64,000 bases of DNA. Source: Tetraselmis striata (Eukaryota > Chlorophyta > Chlorodendrophyceae > Chlorodendrales > Chlorodendraceae). The notes below the pieces were generated by a model. The model did no database searches. It worked only from the letters and a program-made list of their open reading frames with translations, and had not been told where the DNA came from. Position numbers and translations under genes: made by a program. Where the stretch lies: the NCBI GenBank assembly GCA_006384855.1, contig VCJN01000493.1, positions 62,001-126,000 on the forward strand, read 5' to 3'. Positions within the stretch are counted from its first letter, which is position 1. Every line of letters begins with the position of its first letter. Positions 56,069 through 64,000 of the stretch are shown here, in pieces.

Positions 56069-59016
56069 CTAGCTACGAGCTCTACGCAGGAGGTCACTCC
56101 CGTGATTGGGGGCGGTCAGGTGGACGTGCTTTATCTTGATGCCGTGCTCCGTGTCATCGTTCGCATCGGGGATTTTGTTGAACAGCGAGTACGCCACCAT
56201 CAGCATGCACCCTGCCCACACGCAACAGGCCGAGGTCAGAACCCTGCTATGCGGTTTTCAGGGTTTTCGCGAGTCAAGCTTTTAAATCTCTGATCGATTC
56301 TCAAATGGGCCGAGTGCACAGCCGCGGCGCGGCCTGTCCTCCAGCACAGCTGCGCACCGTTCTGCTGGAGCGTGGGATAGTGTATCCGAAGTGTTGGCTT
56401 CACCACGTCTTCCAGGCTAGCGAGCGGCTGCCAAGTGACGCCATCATCGTAGGAGATGGCAAGGCGCAGGTGTGTGCGGCATTTGATGCAGCCTTGCCGT
56501 TGCAGCGCCATGTCCTACCGCATGGGTGGAAGGGGTCACAACACAGAGAATCGCGAGCTTCTGCCCGTTCCACCGTGTGTCCATGCACGTACAGCATGGC
56601 AGCATGCCATTGTATATGCCCTCCCTTATCAAAGGCACTGTGTCGCCAAGTAGTTGTTCAATGCATGGAATATGCAGATGGGGTTTGGCTTTGCTTGCAA
56701 AGTTGTAGGCTCAGCAAAGCGACGGCATCACCCGGCAACAATAAGTACTGTGGTTATTCCAGCATGGTATCTGCTTATACTCTCTGATTAAACATTTGAG
56801 GAGAGGGTAGGGCGCGAGCCGCGGGAGGGCGAAAGGGCAAGGGGAGGCACCTTGTTTGGACCAACGTGGTCGTTGTAGACGAGGACAAGCTCTCCATGTG
56901 GTTCAAGCCGTGTCAGATCCACCTGCCACAATCCGAGAGGAAAGCATTCAACCTGTTGTGCCCATGGTTGAAACACGAGTACAGGCGCTCATAGCGGATG
57001 CTGTACCTTGGAATTGGGATTTGGAAAGCTTGCCAGGGGCCGCGCAGCAGACCAAGTCCGGCCCTTGTCTTCGGAGTACGAGACAAAGATTTTCGCGATT
57101 CGCGTTCGGAAGACCATCATCAGCCTTCCGTCTGACAGCTCAGCCAGGGCGTTTTCTATCAGCCAGGATCCCTTTGTCGTGAGGTACCCGTAGGGCTTCC
57201 AGGTCGCTCCCCTGAACGTTCAGGGCAGCCACACCGGCAGGCTTGTGTAAGAACATGGGCGCGCATCAGAGGAAGCATTTCCAGGTGGAATAGAATCAGT
57301 GCACCCTTCCGCACGGTGTCTTCTGGGATGTGCGGGCAGGATTTACTGATTTAGTGGGTACGGCACTGGCGTGTCAGTGATTGTGTTGTCAAGTATCAGG
57401 CCTTCTATCAGGGGGGGGTAAATCAACACCACTTCCCCCTTCAAGCGAGAATCACTACACAACTCAGCAGTGCACACACTGCTGAACAGGGCGCCCCCCA
57501 GGATGCCCATACCTGTCTTCCGAGATCAGCACTCCTGCACCGGGCTTTCCCTTCAGCTGCTTACATGGCTTGCTGTCACCAACAAGGGCGTTTTCTCGCC
57601 AGAAAGGCATTACCATCTCGCCGGTCGAAAGCTCGATGGCTTTGTTTGCAGTCACCTAGCATCACACACGGAACGATCAGGGACACTGGTGGATTGGCAA
57701 CGCCCCCGAGTCCCGGCGTTCAGCAAGGGGCGTCTGACCTTGGGGATGCCGCCGTCCGAGCTCTGAGGCAGGATCAGCTGTGGTTGACCCCACTCATGCT
57801 GATGTAGGTTGTAGCGGATGCCCTTGATGTCCCCCCCAGGCATGAACTCCATAGGCCTGCGGTTAGACATCGGCGCCACATCACCGCACATTCTAGTCAA
57901 GCGGCCGTACATGTGGCAAGGGGCTGCAGCAGCAACATGGTTACGCTCTGCACTTACCCGCCCCTGCAGCTGCCGGCATTCTGCGAATAAAATAGCCAAA
58001 GTACCGCCCGTTGCTTGTCCACCAGAAACGTTGGGCCCCACAAAGGAAATTTTCCATCGCCCACCGCTTCCAGCTTTTGTGGCAGTGCCCAACGAGCTCC
58101 GGTATCTATGCAAAACAGGGGTGGGCGGGGGAAGGGGAGGGGGGGGGGGGGGTGGGGTCTGATTATTCGATGTAACTCCGGTGTAACTCGCATGCAACAG
58201 GGGGCCTGTGATGGGCACTCACCATCTAACGATATACATGTCACGAGGTGCTGGTCCGATTTCCCCTCGGTAAGCGCCGCTGCTTGCCATGCAGCTAGGA
58301 ACGTCCCATTGGGAAGCTGCGTGACCATGGCCATATGAGTGTAGTGTGGCCCACTCGTGTCATCTCTGGGGTATGTGTACAGCCTGCGCCAACGACAACA
58401 TGCAGTGTCAGCTGGCGCAGTATCTACGGCGGTCAGCTACATGGCAAAGTGTGCCAGCTCTAGAAATGGATATGTCATTGCGGGGTCTGACGCAAACATG
58501 GGCGGGGAAGCAAAGGGGAGGAGGGGGGAGGGGGGGCTCCACCAGTTGTAACCGGCCTCCTGGGGATCAGGTGTACCCCCTCTGCCAGCAGATACATTGG
58601 GGCAACCTGGAGTGCCAGACGACAGTGTGAGTGAATCAGACAGTCAAAGCGGCACAATATCATACACCCCTGGTTTTGATAACCACCTGGATGTCATTCA
58701 GCCGCCGAACTACAGTACTGCTGTTTTCTCGTTTATACCTGAAACTGTGCGTGTCTGTGGCCACGAATGCATTTCACGGGGCAGCGGACTTGCCTAGCCG
58801 CTTGTCGATTGCCAGGGGCCTGGAGAGGCTGGCTTCCACAGAGTGCACCTCCCCTTTCCATCCGATGAGCCGATCACTCCGGAGCACAGAAGCTGCTGTG
58901 GGTGCGGCGTGCAGACAGAAAAAGTAGCTTGCATAGCAACAGTGCAGGACGAAAAATGTAAGCGCTCGCCACAACTGGACGCCAGCCATGCCATGAGGCA
59001 TATTCATGGTAGGCAT
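56069..59016 (-). CDS. Sialidase-like BNR/Asp-box protein, about 12 exons
   Basis: Resembles the exo-alpha-sialidase/BNR_2 six-bladed propeller family, secreted or membrane-bound. Exons I can place: 59016-58790, about 58738-58687, about 58604-58550, 58383-58223, 58105-57958, 57856-57739, 57655-57513, 57211-57007, 56922-56851, about 56530-56358, 56211-56069. Asp boxes S-x-D-x-G-x-T-W are seen as SEDR|GATW (rebuilt across 57513/57211), SEDKGRTW and SYDDGVTW. Other family marks are QLPNGTFLAAWQAA, LWGPTFLVDKQRAVLWLFYS, RLMMVFRTRIAKIFVSYSED, FPNPNSK, LVLVYNDHVG and YPTLQQNG|CMLMVAYS. The N-terminus has a hydrophobic stretch (LWRALTFFVLHCCYASYFFC), a signal or anchor. One exon between 58550 and 58383 is not resolved and the start of exon 56530 is approximate. 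Substrate is not predictable; many algal members are not proven sialidases. Confidence 0.85.
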
Positions 59017-60060
59017 CGTCAGTGCCCCGTTTCGCCAACCCAACCTACAGTAGTGCCGTGTCCTGAGCCACGCCTAATAGACTGTGAACGTGTAGAGCTG
59101 GTGCGGGGAGGACGCTGCGGGGCACTGTGCTTGTGAGCCTGGCAGCCTGCCAGAGGCGCGTCGCTTATGAGCAGGAGCCGATGGAGGCCCCGTGGCCGTC
59201 GCCGATAGATGGTCGACCGATGCTGAGGTCGAAATTGGCAATCGGCGCGGGGATCTCTATGATGTACCGCCGGTAGTTCCGTATGTACTGCAGCTAATGA
59301 TGCGTACCCGTACCAGTACGACACTACCTTCGTAAGTTCGTCAGTAGTAATATATTCTGGACGTCGTACGAGTATTATAATACTCGTACGTATTAATTAA
59401 TCCTTAATCGTACTACCTCTCAATATCTCATCTCGTAGATTGTACAGTACCCGGGTAGTATATCATGGCAAGTAGTTGACGGTATGTAGTCGCTAGTGCC
59501 CTCGACATCCCGGCCGGGCGCTGCTGCTGCTCTGTGCCTGTCTCTGCATTTCCACTGGCAAGGTACAGGGACTCGTGCATGGGACATGTGAAGAATGCCT
59601 GCGCACAGCCCTTCTTCTCTGAGTGCACGAGTCCTCGGCACAGTGTTGGCCCCAAGAACAAGAGGCCTTCCAACGGTCACCAAACTCATGGCAGCGGCAT
59701 ACGCGATAATGCAGGTACTCGTTTCAAATTTTACAGCAAGGCGAAAGCTGGTTGGGAAGATTACATCATCTAAAGGAATGCCACTACCAGTAGGTCAGCA
59801 GCTTGCCGATCAGGTGCCATGCCGTGTGCCCATCCACAGATCTTACCGCAGTGGCGCAGTGTGCTGTTGGAACGCAGCATCCATGAAAGCAAGGCACACA
59901 TTACACATGGACACTAGAGCGCCCTGATGTTCCCGCGCGGTTGGATGTGAGGAACTCCAACTGCAGAATTCACGCAGGAGCTCAACGTTAGTACATAGCA
60001 TGGCTAACTTTGACAGATTTATGGACCGGCAGGGACATTGACATCATCACTGCATGCACT
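59017..60060. other. Intergenic between sialidase-like and V-ATPase genes
   Basis: Holds the sialidase-like 5' flank. Frames at 59534-59927 on both strands overlap without domains. AT-rich stretch 59290-59410. A minus TGTAA near 59763-59767 may end the V-ATPase transcript. Confidence 0.5.
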
Positions 60061-62493
60061 TCAGCATGAGGGGAGCACCTTGTCTTTTGTGAGCATGAGC
60101 TTTTGGACACAGAGGAGGGCCTGCTTCTGCACTTCCACCTCAGGGTGGATCATCAATCTCATCACCAGCTCCTTGCCATGCAGATCTGAGACAATGTAGC
60201 GACCATGCGGGTGGTGGGTGATGAACTGCCCGATGTCGTGGCATCCAACTGCCAACGAGCGCGGCTCGCGGCTGGCCTCAACGAGTTTCAGAAGCACTCG
60301 GAGAATCTGGAAGTCCTTCTCTTCAAACTTGGCCACATTCTGCGGATATTCAGACAGACGTGAACGACAACTGTGAGGCATGAACATCGTGCACTGAGGA
60401 TGCCGCATGAAATGTGGGACCAAGGCATGGTTTCACTGAGGCCTATGGGAACGCATTATCACCTCCATCCAGAAGGCTTCTGAAGTATGCATCGGGCTCC
60501 ATTCCAAGGTCCCAGAGAGGACTTCCTTCCTGTACTTCTCAAACGAAGACAAGGTCTGCATGGCGGCGACGAGGATGATAAGCAAGAGCCAGGAGGGGGG
60601 GAAGGGGGGGGGGGGGGGTCAGTTGTATGGCGGCGACTTCAATGCGAGGTTCTGTCGGCAGAAGGGTATTGCTGAAGGACCGCTTCACCTGGATGTGATC
60701 GCAAAGCTCCTCGTCAAGCCAGATGAGGAGATCGGGCATGTCCTCATCGCCCCAAGACTGCAGGCTGCGGGTTGCAACAACCTTGGGCAGCCCAAGTTCC
60801 ACCATCTCTTCCCCAGCACCCTGTCAACGGTTTCGACATGCCACTTCATTTGGATCGCATGCAATCACCGTAAAGGGGGGAAGGGGGGGGGGGGGGGGGG
60901 GGGGTCAAATCACCCATTACAAAATATGACGTACCTCGACTTTGTTCTTCAGCAGGTTCTTGAGTGTCAGAAACGAAACACGCACAACCTTTTCCTTCTG
61001 GGCAAGCTTAGCCAGATCAACAAGGCCAGATATCACTCCTGGGGGAAAAGTGCAAGCCGGCAGTTAGAGAGCCACTTCATGTCCACCGCTGACGCTCATA
61101 AAAGCCGGGCAACAGTGGAAACAAACCCACGGGCATGTTGATGCTCGCAGATAGGAGGAAACATACCACTTGACACCATTGCTCCACAGGCATCAGGGTT
61201 GTAGGACAGCTGCCAGAGGCATAGGCCAACTTCGTAGGTCAGCTGAACGGCACCACGCGTGGTTGACCCAGCCCTGATGAGCGGCGCGAGCAGTGCAACG
61301 CCTCCGCAGCGATGAAAGAGTCCGCGTACAGATGTATCTTTCAACAGACAGGCAAGGGCACTGACAGATGTGGGAACACTCTGTGACTGGTGTGTCGGCC
61401 TGCGCAGCTGACTGCACAGCCAGTCCAGGAAGGACACAATGACCTGGAGCAAAAGCACACAGACCGCGGGATCAGTGGCATGTACCATGCACAGTAGTAA
61501 ATCACAGGCGGTGCCAGGACCCCCCCCCCCCCCCCCCCGCCGGAAGCATACAACATTAATACACTTGCCTGTTCCACCCCTTCAGCAGCCACAGCATTGT
61601 AGCTGCCTGGGTCATGTGCAGGCCCCCCAGGGCGGCAGTCCAGCACAATGGAGAGCAGGCGGCAAGCCTTCTGTTGGGTGAACCAGTCGCTCCGCTGGAG
61701 CAGCCTGCAGGAAACACAGCATGACTTCATGTCATTGTTTCCCCGTACCAGCGCCTTGCTCAAGTCATCGGTGCCGTACAACTTGACATTCTGCAAGGGC
61801 TGACATCCCTAAATGCGTGTGGCTTACCTCACAAACAGGGTGTACGGGTCCGGCAGGGATGCCATGTGCTGCTCACTCTGGGTAAAGAACAGCGATACCC
61901 TTGATGGATTGGCTGTGCAGGACACAGTCCAGGGTCAGCTTCCTACACTTCCCTGACAGGTCGCGGTTTAACTTGGGATTCAAGTCATGAAGGGAGGCAG
62001 CGACGGTTCAGGTTCGCTGAAACAGCCCGAGCGTGCAACAAACCTGCGAGCATCTCATCAATGAGGGCCATAACGTATTGCACGGTCTCTTCCTTAGTCA
62101 CGTTCCGCAACACCATCAGGAAAGCCTCCAAATACGCAGCTCCATCCTTGAGTTCATTGACAAAGAATGAGGCGACCATTCAGTAGATTGGGGGGAGGTC
62201 TGACAATAAGGCAGAACCCAATGGCGTGGATGTGGTTCACAGTGATCCAAGCCTGTGGGCTCCTGCATATGCACTCCCAACCTCGTTATCGACGGGTGTT
62301 GAGAGCAGACCTTCAGCAAGAAAGTGCCACTCACCTCTCCAAGCAGTGACGCCTTGGTTGCGCCATCCTTCTTGTCATACCGCCTGATGAGTTGCAGATC
62401 GCGGTCACTGATGAGCCGGGCTGTCATATACGTTTCCCAAGGCACATCACGCTCCAGCACTTGAGAGCTACTCAAGTCCCCAGAGGACGCCAT
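60061..62493 (-). CDS. VMA13: V-type H+-ATPase V1 subunit H, 9 exons
   Basis: Subunit H clamps V1 to V0 and silences ATP hydrolysis in free V1, on vacuolar and endomembranes. Exons: 62493-62335, 62146-62044, 61912-61828, 61704-61569, 61443-61167, 61038-60935, 60820-60689, 60555-60463, 60339-60061. Every phase matches and the product has 455 residues, the normal length. Recognised by comparison with plant subunit H: start SSSQVLERDVPWETYMTARL, LIRRYDKKDGATKASLLGE, RNVTKEETVQYVMALIDEM, LLQRSDWFTQQKACRLLSI, KEKVVRVSFLTLKNLL, TLSSFEKYRKEVLSGTLEW, and the C-terminal FEEKDFQILRVLLKLVEASR. These are the ARM/HEAT-repeat helices of the family. Phase continuity requires a GC donor (CAG|GCAAGT) at 61569. 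Introns 6 and 7 carry sense poly-C; intron 4 carries sense poly-G. Confidence 0.97.
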
Positions 62494-63531
62494 CCTTCAC
62501 GCGGCAGTGTTGTGGCGCGTTCTGTTGACAACAACCAGACGTGAGACAGGTATGTGCCCCTGCGACTGCCATTTACCTATGCCCTCCTGTAAGTGCGTAT
62601 GATTACCTTGCTGCCAGACTAGGGTTTATATCAGGACGGGCCCTACCGCTTACGACATCGGCGACTGCTTGTAAACTGAAACAGGAGCCAAAGGGCTAGA
62701 ATACACAAAAAGACGGAGAAACTTACCAGCGCACCTCCTGCAACGTGTGGTGTGGGGGGGGGGGGGGGGGGGGGGGGGGGGGATGGAGGGAGTCTCGCTG
62801 CCGCCGTCCGCCACGCAAATACGACTACCCGTACCGGTAGCTGGTGCTGACGACGCGGTGACCCAGCCGATCCGACGTTTTTTTACTTAACAGCACGACC
62901 AGCAGTAGCGCCCTCTCCCACGTCCGCGCGTGCCCGCGCGCATGTGCGCGTTTATTTTTGGAGGGGCTGGGCCACAAGCCCACAACAATATCAATTGAGA
63001 TGTAAACACAGTACATTACAGTGTTTGCTCTAAGTGGCCACTGCCGCACAGTAGTCTTGGCCAATCTGAGGTGCTCGGGGATATAGCGACTAGCTCCATC
63101 GATATTTGAGATTATAGATAGCCCGTACAGTATCGAAGTAGAGCAGCCAATAATGCCTGAACTCCCAACACTTCACTCACAGGTTTTAGGTTATTAGGCG
63201 ACCAAGAGTATTGTAAGTGTGTCTTAGGTGCCAACATATCTCGCTCAAAATATAAGCCAAGGGGGAGTAAAAATTTGATGGCGGGCCCTGCTTATTTGGC
63301 CCGAAGTTTTGACGATGCTATTTAGCACTTTCCACTTTGCTTACCGGCTCCAACTAACCGCCGTACCGCCGTACGCACCGCACAACCCTCACCAGCACTA
63401 CCGCTGCCGGCGCGCCGCGCCTCCGGCGCGGCTAGGCAGGCATGCTGCTATCGGCCGCGAGCGCAAATACCTATCAGTCTACAACCACGCCTACCTCACG
63501 TTGCTAGCCTTCGGCTTCGGTAGTTGACACC
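62494..63531. other. Intergenic region upstream of the V-ATPase gene
   Basis: Contains the promoter side of the V-ATPase gene, a G run of about 30 at 62754-62782 and no gene I recognise. Confidence 0.5.
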
Positions 63532-63708
63532 ATGTCGGTATCCTCCAAGCACATTGTGAAGGTGGAGGTGAGGTGGGACGGCATGGTGCTTTCCGCCCGC
63601 ATGGTGCTAGGGCCCATGCTCTATCCCCGCCCAGAGCAAGATTGGCTAGGCATGTATACCGTGCGCGGAATGCTAGATAAAGTATGCAATGAACGACATC
63701 GACCCTAG
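63532..63708 (+). CDS. Small ORF of unknown function near the right edge
   Basis: 58 residues, starting MSVSSKHIVKVEVRWDGMVL and ending NERHRP. No domain recognised. The sequence after it, to 64000, stays in short frames and may belong to a retroelement whose remainder lies outside the window. Low confidence that it is a real gene. Confidence 0.2.
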   Translation: MSVSSKHIVKVEVRWDGMVLSARMVLGPMLYPRPEQDWLGMYTVRGMLDKVCNERHRP

Positions 63709-64000
63709 CCTATCCGTTGAGCTACTCGTTGAACACAACACTGCAGTGGTCGCTGTGAAGCATGATATGTTCAGCTCGCTATCTTCGAGATCTTAAAGAG
63801 GCGGCGTGTGACTGGCTTGACTGGCGAGGAGTCATGTGGCAGCCGCATGCTCCAGGACAAGCAACGTGTGGGATGTGATGGAAGAGGTGCCCACTCAGCA
63901 CTTCCAAGTTCGACGGGACGCTACATGAAGTCCGACGCGCCCGCACTCGATTAGTCGAGTGGCAGACGCCACCACCTTGTTGCTAGTAGCTCAAACCAAC

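Overview
The window looks like nuclear DNA of a unicellular photosynthetic eukaryote, most likely a green alga of prasinophyte type. This is an inference, not a proof. Evidence: spliced genes with GT-AG and a few GC-AG introns; a V-ATPase H subunit very close in wording to land-plant subunit H; TGTAA polyadenylation-like signals close behind two genes; a TTTAGGG-like telomeric motif; and a Kangaroo/PAT-type tyrosine-recombinase retrotransposon of the sort known from Volvox. There are no operons, rRNA genes or CRISPR arrays.

Layout. 1-1.6 kb: left edge with weak exon fragments. 1.6-10.2 kb: a transposon graveyard with three LINE 3' ends, a decayed Copia element and a decayed tyrosine-recombinase (YR) element. 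10.8-13.8 kb (+): a complete 10-exon CDP-diacylglycerol synthase. 14.9-19.8 kb (+): a nearly complete YR retrotransposon with split direct repeats A1-ORFs-B1-A2-B2, set in AT-rich simple sequence. 21.0-36.2 kb (-): one very large mosaic membrane-protein gene of about 3,000 codons (signal peptide, RCC1 repeats, Calx-beta and cadherin-like repeats, Cys-rich GCC2/GCC3-type repeats, about eight membrane spans). A duplicated signal-peptide exon lies just upstream at 36.7 kb. 37.0-40.5 kb: tRNA-derived SINE pieces and a second YR relic. 42.0-44.4 kb (-): an AATF/BFR2 ribosome-biogenesis protein. 45.1-46.9 kb: a TTAA-flanked inverted-repeat DNA transposon with arrays of short palindromes. 48.1-50.6 kb (-): a leishmanolysin (M8) metalloprotease. 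52.8-55.4 kb (+): a single-domain voltage-gated cation channel. 56.1-59.0 kb (-): a sialidase-like BNR/Asp-box protein. 60.1-62.5 kb (-): V-ATPase subunit H. The rest is intergenic.

How the genes fit together: there is no shared pathway. CDP-DAG synthase (phospholipid synthesis), V-ATPase H (organelle acidification) and AATF (nucleolar 40S maturation) are housekeeping genes. The mosaic receptor, M8 protease and sialidase-like protein carry signal or membrane segments and probably act at the cell surface or in the secretory system, but that is inference.

Two features run through the whole window. Introns often carry long poly-C runs on the sense strand near the 5' splice site, which create false proline-rich ORFs. 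Several otherwise clean reading frames are broken by one surplus base in a short homopolymer, which suggests assembly errors or recent indels.
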